Origin: Pirellulales bacterium
Lineage (GTDB): Bacteria > Planctomycetota > Planctomycetia > Pirellulales > JAEUIK01
NCBI GenBank assembly: GCA_019694435.1
Contig: JAIBBZ010000001.1
Coordinates: forward strand, 525,508 to 564,773
Length of the DNA: 39,266 nt
Direction: 5' to 3'
A model generated the notes under the pieces. That model had not been told where the DNA came from, made no database searches, and worked only from the letters and a program-made list of their open reading frames with translations. The translations under genes and the position numbers were made by a program. The number at the start of each line of letters is the position of its first letter. Within the stretch, counting starts at the first letter, position 1. Below are positions 7,985 through 17,241 of the stretch, one piece after another.

Positions 7985-8575
7985 TCAGACGCGCGAGTCA
8001 TCAGGTTCGTCCGGCCCGAAATCGCGGCCGAACTGCGCCTGAAGTTTCTCGCGCGCTCGGGACAGCCGCATCTTGCAAGCGCTCGGCGAGAGCTCGAAGA
8101 TTTCGGCCAGTTCCTCGATGGTGTAGTCCTCGGCATACTTGAGGAGCATCAGGGCACGGTCTTCGTCGTCGAGGATGCCGAGCATCTCGTAGACGTCGCT
8201 CGTATCGGGATGGGGCGCTCGCGAGCTGTGCCGGATGTCGAGCGTGCCCGCGTCGGCCGGGTTCTCGCGGCGTTGCCGCCGTCCGCGCCCGCGACGCAGC
8301 ATCAAGCACTTGCGAACCGCGATGCCGTGCAGCCACGTGGTGAAGCGGGCCCGTCCGGCAAATTTCCTGCGTTGCAGGAACAGCGCGACGAACACCTCTT
8401 GCGCAGCATCTTGGGCGTCGTGCTCGTTGCCCAACAGCCGGTAACAGATGCGCCAGACGCGCTGCCGATGCCGGTTGACGAGTTCAACGAAAGCAGGACC
8501 GTCGGACCCTTCGCGGGCCGCTTCGGCAAGTAGCTGCTCGTCGCTGCGCTCGATGCTTTCCAAGACGGCATCCAC
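7985..8575 (-). CDS. ECF-type RNA polymerase sigma factor
   Basis: 196 residues. The start is GTG at 8575; an in-frame stop lies a few codons upstream, leaving no better choice. Region 2 spans about 20-90 (FVELVNRHRQRVWRICYRLL, then NEHDAQDAAQEVFVALF). Region 4 spans about 130-180 (DRALMLLKYAEDYTIEELAE, then SPSACKMRLSRAREKLQ), whose helix-turn-helix recognises the -35 element. There is no region 1 or 3, so it is an ECF sigma factor. It heads the operon with a small membrane protein and an MscS-like channel, and may direct their transcription. Confidence 0.92.
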   Translation of the reverse strand: MDAVLESIERSDEQLLAEAAREGSDGPAFVELVNRHRQRVWRICYRLLGNEHDAQDAAQEVFVALFLQRRKFAGRARFTTWLHGIAVRKCLMLRRGRGRRQRRENPADAGTLDIRHSSRAPHPDTSDVYEMLGILDDEDRALMLLKYAEDYTIEELAEIFELSPSACKMRLSRAREKLQAQFGRDFGPDEPDDSRV

Positions 8576-8928
8576 AGCATGTTCGCCCGGCTCATCATTT
8601 CACTCCCGGCGATTCTCCTCACACCCTCTGTTGCCGCGAAACCCAAGTCGGTCACGCAGTGGGTAAACAGGGTCGTGTGGAAAAAATGGGCAGGAGAGGC
8701 GTAGGTGGGCCGGCGGGCGGGGGGGTAAAGGCCGCGTGGACGGTTTTCTCGTTAAGCCTAGGTCATAACCGGCCAGGGAAAATATGGTTGTCGCCCCGTG
8801 GGGGCGCTAAACCCTCCAGGCAAGCTATGGTTTTGCAGGGCACGGCCTCGATTCGCCCTGATCGTCAGGGCCGGACCGTGCCGCCCGATGGTCGCTCCGT
8901 TCTACGCCTACCCGAGGTTTGTCGCGCG
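8576..8928. other. Divergent intergenic region
   Basis: About 350 bases between the sigma-factor operon and the response regulator. The regulator frame stays open upstream to 8659, but that stretch has no family similarity and contains G-rich runs (around 8703-8730). A hairpin-forming stretch around 8838-8885 (GGGCACGGCC ... GGCCGGACCGTGCC) lies just before the regulator. It matches no riboswitch class I know. Confidence 0.45.
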
Positions 8929-9375
8929 ATGTCTGCCCCCATTCGTCCGCTGCAATTGGTCGTTGTCGATGACGATTCGAGCATGGTTCGCTTGCTCTCG
9001 CACGTGGCCCGACAAGGCATGGGCGAGCGGGTGAACATCGTCGAGATGACCGACCCGGTGAAGGCCCGCGAATGGCTCGACGGGAACTGTTGCGACATCC
9101 TGTTGACCGACCTGCAGATGCCGGGCCTCGACGGCCTGGAGCTGCTGAGGTTCGCCAAGCGGCGCAATGCCTGGACGCAGGTGCTGTTCATGACGGCGCA
9201 CTCGACCTGGGACACGATCAGCGAGGCGATCGAGAACGGCGCGAGCGATTACCTGCTCAAGCCGGTCAACCAGTTCGAGCTGGTCGAGCTGCTCCACCAG
9301 GCGTACGAGCGGTTTGTCCGTTGGCAGTCGGCCGTGGGCCAGACCATGCGCCAAAGACTCGTGACGACGCGCTAG
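8929..9375 (+). CDS. Single-domain response regulator (CheY-like receiver)
   Basis: 148 residues from the ATG at 8929, where the receiver domain begins (LQLVVVDDDSSMVRLL). Acidic residues at 14-16 bind Mg2+, the phospho-acceptor is Asp61 (LLTDLQMPGLDG), the switch residue is Thr89 (LFMTAHS), and Lys111 is the conserved lysine (YLLKPVNQ). About 25 residues follow the domain with no output module. It is probably a diffusible phospho-signal acceptor. It converges on the CheW-REC-HPt gene, 85 bases away, so the two may be in one pathway, but that is inference. Confidence 0.9.
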   Translation: MSAPIRPLQLVVVDDDSSMVRLLSHVARQGMGERVNIVEMTDPVKAREWLDGNCCDILLTDLQMPGLDGLELLRFAKRRNAWTQVLFMTAHSTWDTISEAIENGASDYLLKPVNQFELVELLHQAYERFVRWQSAVGQTMRQRLVTTR

Positions 9376-9460
9376 CGGCGCTCGACGTCGTTCGCCGGGC
9401 TGCACGCCGGCGGCCGGCTGGTGCGAGTCGCCAACCGGACTCTGGATGCCACGCGCGAGG

Positions 9461-10972
9461 CTAACGCGCGGTCGCGGCCAAGGCCACGGCAATCTCGGCC
9501 TGCACGCCGCTCGCTTCGTCCAGCACACGCCGCGGATCGTTCGCGCCGAGTAGTTCGCCGAGCCAGTTCAGATAGGCGTCGATGGCTGTCGGTTGCCACG
9601 AGCCTCCTTGCCGTTGCGCTTCGATCAGACTCTCCAGCAGATGGGTCGCGTGCGCAACTTCTTCGACCGGCACCACCATGGACGCCGACTTGATCGTGTG
9701 CAGCGTCCGCAGCCAGGTGTTGACCTGGGCAGCGTCCGGCGTTTTGCGCCCCGCGGCTTTCGCCAGGCCGCGCAACTGCTTGAGGTGACCGGCGAGCTCC
9801 TGCTGAAACGTGTTCCAGAGCCGTGTATCGCCGCCCGGGACCTTGGCGCCCGCGGGCACCGCGGCGACGGGCCGTACCTGGGTGGCCGCCGCGGCGCTCG
9901 ATGCGCTGGCGGCGACGGCCGGTTGAGGAGCCGCCGCGGCGAACGGCGCCGGCGCGACGGCGGCCGCGGCGATGGGCTGCGTCGCGGGAGAAATCTCGGC
10001 AAGCGGCGGCGTGGAGGACTCAACGGCCGAACCACGCGCGGCGCTGATCAACTCGTCGGCCAACTCCACGATCTTGCTCAGCTCGGGCTTGGCAATCTGC
10101 GCGTCGGCCCCGACGGCTTGTCCCTTCTTCAGATTGTCTGGTGTGACGATCGACGAATAGAGCAGCACCGGCAAGCGGTTCAACCGGGGGTGCTCCTTGA
10201 CGCGCTTGGTCAGGTGGAAACCGTCGACTTGCGGCATCTCGACGTCGCTGATGATCAGATCCGCTACCTGACCGACGTCGCCCGTTTCGGCAAGCCGTGT
10301 CTCGATCCACCGCCAGGCTTCGCCGCCGTTCTCGAAATAGCGCAGATTCGTATAGCCGCTGGCGCGGAGCGTGTTGGCCACGGCCTCGCGCACCGTGGGC
10401 GAGTCGTCGGCCAGCACGACGCGCAGCGTCTCGCGCGGCAGGCCGCGCGGGTTTTCGACCGCGTCGGTGCGAAAGGCGCGGTCGGTCACCTGGTCGATGA
10501 TCATCTCAAAATCGAGCATCACGATCAGCCGCCCGTCGCAGCGGGCGATCGCGGTGACCGGCGTCTGCGCAATGACCATCAGCGGCGGCATCGACAGGAT
10601 CTGCTCCCAGCTCAGACGGTGAATCCGCTCGACGCTATCGACCAGAAACGCCGTTTGTTGCTGATTGAAATCGGTCAGGATCAGATTCGACTCGGCGTCG
10701 GGACCGCCGCGCTCGATGCTCAAGTGCTCGTACAGCGACACACACGGCACGACTTGGTTGCGCAGCTTGAACACGCCGCGCACCGACCGATGGGCCCGAG
10801 GCAACCGCGTCAGCGTCTGCGTCGGCAGCACTTCGCGGACCTTGGCCACGTTGATGCCGAACGTGTAGTCGGCCACGTTGAACACCAACAATTCCAACTC
10901 GTTGGTGCCACTCTCGAGCAGGATTTCCTTGTCCAGCAGGATGTTGCTGATCGAACTGCTGATACTCGACAT
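9461..10972 (-). CDS. CheV-like chemotaxis adaptor with C-terminal HPt domain (CheW-REC-HPt)
   Basis: 503 residues from the ATG at 10972. A CheW-like domain (about 24-165: LELLVFNVADYTFGINVAKV, GVFKLRNQVVPCVSLYEHL) is followed by a receiver domain (about 183-310). Its acidic pair is at 189-190, its phospho-acceptor Asp243 in LIISDVEMPQVDGF, and its conserved Lys295 in AKPE. A linker rich in Ala and Pro (about 313-380) leads to an HPt domain with His425 in LHTIKSASM. The first two domains are the CheV layout: coupling of receptors to CheA with phospho-control. The extra HPt could relay phosphate between Asp and His within one protein. The ORF is open upstream to 11137, but that part shows no domain. 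Confidence 0.88.
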   Translation of the reverse strand: MSSISSSISNILLDKEILLESGTNELELLVFNVADYTFGINVAKVREVLPTQTLTRLPRAHRSVRGVFKLRNQVVPCVSLYEHLSIERGGPDAESNLILTDFNQQQTAFLVDSVERIHRLSWEQILSMPPLMVIAQTPVTAIARCDGRLIVMLDFEMIIDQVTDRAFRTDAVENPRGLPRETLRVVLADDSPTVREAVANTLRASGYTNLRYFENGGEAWRWIETRLAETGDVGQVADLIISDVEMPQVDGFHLTKRVKEHPRLNRLPVLLYSSIVTPDNLKKGQAVGADAQIAKPELSKIVELADELISAARGSAVESSTPPLAEISPATQPIAAAAVAPAPFAAAAPQPAVAASASSAAAATQVRPVAAVPAGAKVPGGDTRLWNTFQQELAGHLKQLRGLAKAAGRKTPDAAQVNTWLRTLHTIKSASMVVPVEEVAHATHLLESLIEAQRQGGSWQPTAIDAYLNWLGELLGANDPRRVLDEASGVQAEIAVALAATAR

Positions 10973-11509
10973 AGATGGCGACCGCGCTTTCCCGAGAGGT
11001 TGGTTCCGATACCAGGAGGTCTGCGAACGCCCGATCGGAGGCAGGCGGAGATCGGGTGCCCGGCCCTCGGCGGGGGCCATCGGTAAGCTATCGGACGGCC
11101 CGTGGCGGCTCCCCCAAGATCGTTTTTTCACAGGCACCAGGCGTCGCCTTCGGCAAAACCGAATCTGCGGCAGTCAGGTGGCCGTCCCGGCGCGCGCCGC
11201 TACGGTCCGAAACCCCGGTTGGCACCGGGAAAAACGCGCTGCCCGCGAACGAATCGAGCGGCCGATTACTGGTTTGCTCGGCAGTGGCTGGCTAAGCTAC
11301 CCGGGGGGACGAATTCCACGATTCCGTCCGGGGTTTCACCGGCGAGCTGTCCCCAACCGGCCGCGCCGGCGCAAGGGTGTTGCGTCGACCGTCGAAGTTG
11401 CCGCAAAATATGGCCTGGCCTGCGGAGAGTGCATTGCGGCGCCGTGTGCCGCGATGGGTGGGCTGAGCCGGATCGAAGACACGAGCTAGTTCTAGGGAGA
11501 ATTGCCGTC
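10973..11509. other. Divergent intergenic region between cheV-like and hupE-like genes
   Basis: About 540 bases with no convincing gene. Several GC-rich inverted stretches are present (for example AAACCCCGGTTGGCACCGGG near 11210). HupE-type permease genes are sometimes controlled by a cobalamin riboswitch, but I do not find the conserved B12-box elements in the right order on either strand. Confidence 0.45.
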
Positions 11510-12100
11510 ATGCGTCGTCCAATGAGCCGTTTTGCCCTGGTCCTGCTGTGTCTGTCGGCGATGGTCACCCCCGCCTTGGCCCATCCGGGTCATCCCGAGG
11601 GTACCTTTCACGACGGCTTCAACCACCCGCTGCTGGGCCTCGACCATCTATTGGCGATGGTGGCCGTCGGCCTCTTGGGGGTGCGCCTCGGCGGGCGCTC
11701 GCTGTGGCTGATGCCGGTATCGTTCTTGTCGGCCATGCTCGTCGGCGGGCTAGCCGCGGCGGCCGGCATGCCGCTGCCGCTGGTCGAATACGGCATTTTG
11801 GCGAGCGTTCTCGTGCTGGGGGCGCTGATCGCTACCTCGGTGCGTTTCCCGGTCGCGGCCGCCGCGGCACTAGTCGCGGCGTTCGCGTTCTTCCATGGGC
11901 ATGCCCACGCGGCCGAAATGGTCGCCGGTGGTTCGCTGGCTCCTTACGCCGGTGGGTTCCTGCTGGCGACCGCCTCGTTGCACGCCTTGGGCATCGGCGG
12001 CGGACTGCTGCTCGCACGGATTGCCAACAGCAATGCCGTGCGTGCCGCGGGCGGCGCCATCTCGGCGGCCACCTTGCTGCTGGCGCTCGGCTTGCTGTAA
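11510..12100 (+). CDS. HupE/UreJ-family nickel/cobalt permease-like protein
   Basis: 196 residues; the ATG at 11510 is preceded by AGGGAGA at good spacing. A signal-peptide-like N-terminus ends ALA-HPGHPEG, putting a His-rich metal-binding motif at the mature N-terminus. GLDHLLAMVAVGLLGVRLGG follows, the hallmark of HupE/UreJ proteins. Another His cluster (FFHGHAHAAEM) and about six hydrophobic segments complete the family pattern. Members import nickel or cobalt for hydrogenase, urease or B12 enzymes. No metalloenzyme gene is nearby, so the metal and client are unknown. Confidence 0.88.
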   Translation: MRRPMSRFALVLLCLSAMVTPALAHPGHPEGTFHDGFNHPLLGLDHLLAMVAVGLLGVRLGGRSLWLMPVSFLSAMLVGGLAAAAGMPLPLVEYGILASVLVLGALIATSVRFPVAAAAALVAAFAFFHGHAHAAEMVAGGSLAPYAGGFLLATASLHALGIGGGLLLARIANSNAVRAAGGAISAATLLLALGLL

Positions 12101-12156
12101 AGCAGCCGATCGCGGGCGGTCCCATCCTGGTGCCGCGTTTTGCTGATTCGCAGCGA

Positions 12157-14064
12157 TCACGCGCTCGCCGCGGCGATCGTCGAGTATTCCGGGCTGGTCA
12201 CGATGGCCAACTGCGCGGCGAATTGCGAGTTGCCGGCCAGGTAACCGGTCCAAAACGCAATGCCGCCTGTATCGGCCGGCCGATTGAGATAGAGACGATA
12301 CCAGCCGTCGATCAGCCGCGCGCGTGCCTCGGGGCTGGTCAGAAACACCGTCGCCGTTCCGCTACGAGTCGCCGCGCCGGCATTGAGTGGGCCGACCCAC
12401 AGATTCCATTCTCCCGGCGAGCCCTGCCGGCCAAGCACTTGTTGGTACAGCGTCTGCACGAACGCCGTGTTGTTGCCCCCGACTCGGGCCAGGAACTCGG
12501 ACGATCCATAGAGCAGGCTCTGGACCGTTTCGAGCGCGGCCCCGTTTTGCACCGCGCCGATCCAGGCATTCAATTCGCTGCTCGAAGCGGCGCGGCCGAG
12601 GATGTTGAGATAGTAGCCGCCGATCAGACCGCCAAGCCGCTCGGGCGATCGCAGAAAGAGGTCGGCCACCTGTGTTCGAGTGACGCCGTCGGCCATGGCC
12701 TTCGACCAGGCCAGGCGTTCGGTATCGGTGGCCCCGCGGCCGAGCGTGTCGACGAGCAGGGTGTTGAGCCAGGGCACATTGCCGTTCGCCGCCAGGGTCC
12801 AGGCATAGGTCTGCTCGGTGTCGGGCGTAAATCCGAACAGCGCGCGGTAGCGGGTGTTGTAGCTTTCGAGCCGGTTGGTCAGCTCGCCGCTGCTCGCCAC
12901 GGCGTTGGCAAAGGCGCTCCGCGGCAAGCCGGCCAGGAACTGCCCGACCCAGGTGTTGACTTCGTTCGGCGCAGGCGACCGGCCCAGCACCTGGCGATAG
13001 GCATTGGTCACAAATGCCGGGGCCGAACCGGCCCGGGCCAGGTATTCATCCGAACCGACAAACCCGGCCAGCACGGCTCGTAGCGACGTGCTCGACGCCG
13101 GGATGACCCACGCATTGATATCGGCCTGGCTGGGGTTGCGTCCCAGCAGCGACTGGTAGGCCTCTTCGATGAAATAGCCCAACGAAGGCGCTCCGTCGCG
13201 GACGAAATCGACCTTCACGTTGGACGTTTGGATCACCGTCGTGGCATATTGCTCGCCCAAGAGCCCGATCCCCATGGCCGTGATGCTGTAGCTGCCGCTG
13301 GGCAGCTCCAGGGCATACCCGCCCGAGGGACCGGTCGTGGTGGTGAACACCTGGCCGGTCGCACTCCGGACCGTGATGAGGATATTCCCCAATCCTTCAC
13401 CCGGCGTGTAGAAGTTGTCGTCGCGGTAGATGTCGGCATACACGACGCCGGTCAGATAGCGGGGCCCGCCATTCGCGCCGAACAGGTTCGTGGTGAAATG
13501 CGACAGCGTCGACTCGCCCGGCTTGTAGCCGGCCACGAGGCCCACGCCGATCTCCTCGAAGTTGGGAAAAAAAAGGGCCTCGCGATGGTGCGGGCTGCGG
13601 ATCAGGCCGCCGTGCAAGTTGTCGACTACCTGGTCGGAAGGCGTCGTGCCGTAGTTGCCCCAGGCCAGGTTCTCGCCGAGGTACTGGTAGGCGTAACCCG
13701 CCGCCGTGGCGCGCTCGCCGGGTCCCTGCCCTTCCGGATTGACGTGGGCAAAGTAGTTCCGCGCCAACATGTCGGCTGAGTGGGCCCGCGCGACGTTGCT
13801 CAGGATGTCCAGCGGCGCCAGCGGCTGTTTCGGACCGGGAGCGATCGTGCCGGGGACCAGGCCTTCGTTCAGGTCGGCGACGCCGTAGCGACTGATCGCC
13901 GCCAGGGGATTGGCCCGTGCCTGATTAATCAGCTCGAGGTGCAGCTGTTCGAGCGGTGTCAGCGTCACGGCCAGCAGCGCGCGGGGTTCGAGCCGTTCGC
14001 CGCAGCCAAGCCGCGATCGCCGCGCAGGATGACGGCGTCGCGGCGATTTACGGGTCGGCCCCAT
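12157..14064 (-). CDS. Secreted CAP-domain protein with DUF4214 repeats and LEPR-type N-terminal signal
   Basis: 635 residues from the ATG at 14064; the ORF continues to 14130 but this start places the export motif correctly. The N-terminus is basic and carries GERLEPRALLAV, the LEPR-x-LL motif seen at the start of many large exported planctomycete proteins. A CAP/SCP domain covers about 36-190 (LELINQARANPLAAISRYGV, HSADMLARNYFAHVNPEG, GENLAWG, HREALFFPNFEEIGVG). A CNA-B/SdrD-like beta domain follows (about 195-285: ADIYRDDNFYTPGEGLGNI). The rest is a run of DUF4214-type helical repeats (AYQSLLGRNPSQADINAWV, AYRQVLGRSPAPNEVNTWV, LYQQVLGRQGSPGEWNLWV, YRLYLNRPADTGGIAFWTG). Probably cell-surface or secreted; function unknown. 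Confidence 0.85.
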   Translation of the reverse strand: MGPTRKSPRRRHPARRSRLGCGERLEPRALLAVTLTPLEQLHLELINQARANPLAAISRYGVADLNEGLVPGTIAPGPKQPLAPLDILSNVARAHSADMLARNYFAHVNPEGQGPGERATAAGYAYQYLGENLAWGNYGTTPSDQVVDNLHGGLIRSPHHREALFFPNFEEIGVGLVAGYKPGESTLSHFTTNLFGANGGPRYLTGVVYADIYRDDNFYTPGEGLGNILITVRSATGQVFTTTTGPSGGYALELPSGSYSITAMGIGLLGEQYATTVIQTSNVKVDFVRDGAPSLGYFIEEAYQSLLGRNPSQADINAWVIPASSTSLRAVLAGFVGSDEYLARAGSAPAFVTNAYRQVLGRSPAPNEVNTWVGQFLAGLPRSAFANAVASSGELTNRLESYNTRYRALFGFTPDTEQTYAWTLAANGNVPWLNTLLVDTLGRGATDTERLAWSKAMADGVTRTQVADLFLRSPERLGGLIGGYYLNILGRAASSSELNAWIGAVQNGAALETVQSLLYGSSEFLARVGGNNTAFVQTLYQQVLGRQGSPGEWNLWVGPLNAGAATRSGTATVFLTSPEARARLIDGWYRLYLNRPADTGGIAFWTGYLAGNSQFAAQLAIVTSPEYSTIAAASA

Positions 14065-14238
14065 GTGCAACTCGGAGGAGCGGGTTCGCAGAGAACAACG
14101 AGGGGCCAACCTGCCCCCTGAGCAGCGCACTCATGGCGCAGCCGCCTTCCCGGGTTGACGGCACATGGCCCTATTGTGGACCGCCCGGCAAACCCACGCA
14201 ATTGTCCGTGCCCGCGGAGTTTCGCGAGATTTCGCCGC

Positions 14239-15105
14239 CTATTGCGGGTTCGCGCGCCGCGATTCCCACCACTGGCGGGCGTCGTCGTACGCGTCGGTGG
14301 CGATCATGTGCACGCCCGCCGCGACGCACTTTTCCCAGCCCTGCCGATCGAGCTGGCCGTCTTTGCGCGGTGGGTTGAGCGTGTAGATGCGTACCCGATA
14401 GCCGCGGGCATTCGCGGCCTCGATCACGGCCTTCATCCGTTCGACCGAAAGATGTTCTGGCGCGCGGGCACGCGGCGCGTCGAGAAACACCGATTGCTCG
14501 TAGGTCAGAAAGCGGACGAAGCCCGCCGGTTCGGGCAGGACGTGCTCGGCGGCGTTTTCCAGCCAGCCGCCCGCGCCGCCGTCGCCAAAGGCGAGATAGT
14601 CGCCGCCCGGGTTGATGCTCGCCTCGTACAAACGATGTGCGGCCGTATTGCCGGTGAAACAGACCGTGATCGGACCTTCGCGAAACGCCGCGCCCGGTTG
14701 CTTGGCCAGCTTCGAGAGCACGGCGGCGTGCGGCGGCAGCAGCGCGGCGACGCCGGCCACGATCTCCGGCGAGGAAATCTTGAAATCGAGGATAATCGTC
14801 TGGCCCGACTCGCCCGCTGCGCTGAACCCCTCGATCAGTTGCTGAAACATGCCTGCCAGCAGCGGTTCGTTGCCCACGGGCTTGGCATCGTGCGTGACGA
14901 CGACGGCATTGCGATCAGGGTCGTAGGAGATGTCGAGCTCGACGTGTTTCAGTTTGGCTTGCAGTGCCGCCTCGAAGCGTCCCTTGGGATAGAGCCGCCA
15001 GGGGTACGCGTTGTGCGCCGCGAACGGGCAGTCGTCGGCCGTAGCCGGCCACGTGGCCGCGCCAACGATTGCCAGCGAAAGAGCGAGACCAAGCGGCCGA
15101 TGCAT
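14239..15105 (-). CDS. Secreted GDPD/PLC-like phosphodiesterase
   Basis: 288 residues. The ATG at 15105 has GAGAGG upstream and begins a signal peptide ending near WPATA-DD. Catalytic residues of the PLC-like phosphodiesterase barrel are recognisable: His31-Asn32 (AAHNAYPW), Glu56 and Asp58 (VELDIS), and His72 in VVVTHDAKP. The end (GYRVRIYTLN ... GVHMIATDAYDD) fits the last strands of the barrel. It probably cleaves a glycerophosphodiester or phosphoinositide-like head group outside the cytoplasm. It is the last gene of an operon, starting 21 bases after the polytopic membrane protein. Confidence 0.8.
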   Translation of the reverse strand: MHRPLGLALSLAIVGAATWPATADDCPFAAHNAYPWRLYPKGRFEAALQAKLKHVELDISYDPDRNAVVVTHDAKPVGNEPLLAGMFQQLIEGFSAAGESGQTIILDFKISSPEIVAGVAALLPPHAAVLSKLAKQPGAAFREGPITVCFTGNTAAHRLYEASINPGGDYLAFGDGGAGGWLENAAEHVLPEPAGFVRFLTYEQSVFLDAPRARAPEHLSVERMKAVIEAANARGYRVRIYTLNPPRKDGQLDRQGWEKCVAAGVHMIATDAYDDARQWWESRRANPQ

Positions 15106-15126
15106 GGCGATGAACCTCTCGGGGTG

Positions 15127-17241
15127 TCAGGGAACAGCGGGAAGCGCGCCGGCCGCCGGCGCGAACGGTCCGAACGCGGCCTGCAGCGCGCGCGGGTCGT
15201 TCTGGTCGGCCAGCGGCGTCTCGAGCGGTTCGCCGTCGCTTCGGCGCAGCACGCTCCACGCGTCGATGACGATTTCGCGCGGCCGCTGCGACAGGCGATC
15301 GAGCGGCTGCCACACGAGCAGCAACTCTCGCACGCCTTCGGTCGAGCGCCAAGGGCGGGGACCAAAGGCCGACAAAAACATGGCATCATCCACGTCGAGC
15401 GCCGAGACTAGCGCCGGCTGGGGCTGCCCATCGGGCACGATCAACAGCGGAAACGCCACCTGTCGCCCGTCGGAAATCACGAGCACGGCGATCAACCGCC
15501 CCGGCTTGCCGCCCCAGGCATGGCGCGGCACGACGCGCAACTCCAGGGCGATCAATTCCGAGGCACGGACGTCGCTCCCATCGAGGGACAACCGCAGCAC
15601 GATGTCAGGCCGGGGCTCGAAACGCGCTCCGCCCGGCGGCAGCGGCAACTCGACGGCTTGCAGACGACCGGCGCCGTCGGCGCGACGGCGCAGCACCGCG
15701 AACGCATCGTGCAGCGGAGCTGCCAGCTCGTAATCTTCGAGCCAATGACGAAACAGCCGTGGATTGCGGGCATACCCGGCGACCGAACCGATCCGCAAGG
15801 CCGAACGGTACACGAGTACCGGCGGTTCGGTCGGCGCGAGCCGCTCGAGCGTGCGCTCTTCCAGTGGGCCCACCGCCAGGTCCGCGGCTTGGACGGTGTA
15901 CAGGGGATTCGACTTGCCGGCCAACTGACCGATGAGCGCGCCATAGGGCCACACGGCGATCGACGTCTCGGGCAGCGCACGGACTTCGGCAACGGCCCTT
16001 TGCAGCGCATCGTCGCGATAGTCGATCTTCGCCGGTGCCAGCGCCAGCGCACTCAATGCGGCCAGTCGCAATTGCCAGGTGATCCACGTCGTCTGCAGCA
16101 GTGCAAAGGGCGCCAGGCCCACGAGCGGCAAGACGCGCGTAGCCAGCCGGGCACCGGGTCCGTGCACCCCCTGGCACCCGAGATGGCCCGGCCACAAACA
16201 GCCGACCAGCAGCACGCCCGGCACCAGCGCGCGATAGAAGTGCAGAAAATCGCTACGCGTGATCGCATAGCGCACCATCACCAGGCTCAACGCCGCCAGG
16301 CCCGCCAGCACCAGCACGCCCGGGGCCCTGGCTGCCGCGCCGCGCCACATCGCGAGTGCCGCGATCAGGGCCGCCGCGCTGCCGACGACGATCAAGGCGA
16401 TCAGCCCCAGCTCGCCGTCCGAGGCGGGCTCGGCCATCGTGGTGCCGTACAACGAGGCCAATTCCCAGGTTTCACCCAGGTAGTGTCGCCATCGTGGCAG
16501 GGCCTGGAACAGGGCAAAAAATGCCGCCGCGCCGACGGCCAAAGCGAACAGCGCCGTCGACACCGGGAGAACCACTTGTCGTCGGCGCGGATCGACGATC
16601 AGCACGCCGACGGCCACGAGCGCCAGCCCCGCCGCGGCGAACACGCCCAGATCGAACGAGTAGAGCGCCGCCAAAGGGGACAGCGGGGCCCAGGTGGCGA
16701 CGATCGCGGCCAGCCGCCGGGCGTCGCCGCCGTGGCAGAGCGCACGCTCGAGCGCGGCCGCGCCGCCGCCAACGACGGCCAGCGCCAAAACCGGCTTGAG
16801 CGAGACGGCTTCGTACTCGAGCGGCGCAGCCACGAGCACGACCCAGGCGCCAAACAGCACGCGCCGCGCGGTGCCGCGCACGCCGGCCAATCCGAACACC
16901 CACCAGACGCACGCGATCGACAGCACCGTCTGTGGCACCTGGTGCCAGCGCAGAATCGTGGCCGCGTCGGCCTGGGCGAGCAGGCCGCCGCAGGAATGAA
17001 TCCACGGATACAACGGACCATAAGGAAACGCCAGGTCGCGCCCGGCGAGCCGCCCTTCGCCCCACATCCGCACGACGCCACATTCCCACGAGCGGTCGAG
17101 CAAACGATAGGTCGACACGCGCTGGCCCGGGGAATAGGCCTCCCAGGGCAGCGTGAGAAACAAGGCCAGCACGAGCACCAGCGCGTCGAGCGCGCGGCGC
17201 GAACCGTGCCCGTGGCCGGCGCTATCGGGCGCCGATGGCAT
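15127..17241 (-). CDS. Large polytopic membrane protein (GT-C glycosyltransferase-like, function unproven)
   Basis: 704 residues. The first ~420 contain about 10-11 hydrophobic segments, including ALDALVLVLALFLTLPWEAY near the start. After the first helix comes a loop with acidic and aromatic residues (DRSWECGVVRMWGEGRLAGRD), as in GT-C transferases where catalytic Asp/Glu sit in the first periplasmic loop. The C-terminal ~280 residues are soluble, with many beta-like segments (LVLRLSLDGSDV-type). I cannot assign a substrate. Its start overlaps the 3' end of the PQQ-propeller gene by 20 bases and the GDPD-like gene follows 21 bases later, so all are co-transcribed. Confidence 0.75.
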   Translation of the reverse strand: MPSAPDSAGHGHGSRRALDALVLVLALFLTLPWEAYSPGQRVSTYRLLDRSWECGVVRMWGEGRLAGRDLAFPYGPLYPWIHSCGGLLAQADAATILRWHQVPQTVLSIACVWWVFGLAGVRGTARRVLFGAWVVLVAAPLEYEAVSLKPVLALAVVGGGAAALERALCHGGDARRLAAIVATWAPLSPLAALYSFDLGVFAAAGLALVAVGVLIVDPRRRQVVLPVSTALFALAVGAAAFFALFQALPRWRHYLGETWELASLYGTTMAEPASDGELGLIALIVVGSAAALIAALAMWRGAAARAPGVLVLAGLAALSLVMVRYAITRSDFLHFYRALVPGVLLVGCLWPGHLGCQGVHGPGARLATRVLPLVGLAPFALLQTTWITWQLRLAALSALALAPAKIDYRDDALQRAVAEVRALPETSIAVWPYGALIGQLAGKSNPLYTVQAADLAVGPLEERTLERLAPTEPPVLVYRSALRIGSVAGYARNPRLFRHWLEDYELAAPLHDAFAVLRRRADGAGRLQAVELPLPPGGARFEPRPDIVLRLSLDGSDVRASELIALELRVVPRHAWGGKPGRLIAVLVISDGRQVAFPLLIVPDGQPQPALVSALDVDDAMFLSAFGPRPWRSTEGVRELLLVWQPLDRLSQRPREIVIDAWSVLRRSDGEPLETPLADQNDPRALQAAFGPFAPAAGALPAVP

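Noticed and set aside
10973..11509. Possible cobalamin riboswitch before the HupE-like gene
   Set aside because: GGTGAAACCCCGG and GCCACTG-like pieces occur on the minus strand, but not in the right order and without the B12 box; on the plus strand, where the gene lies, nothing fits.
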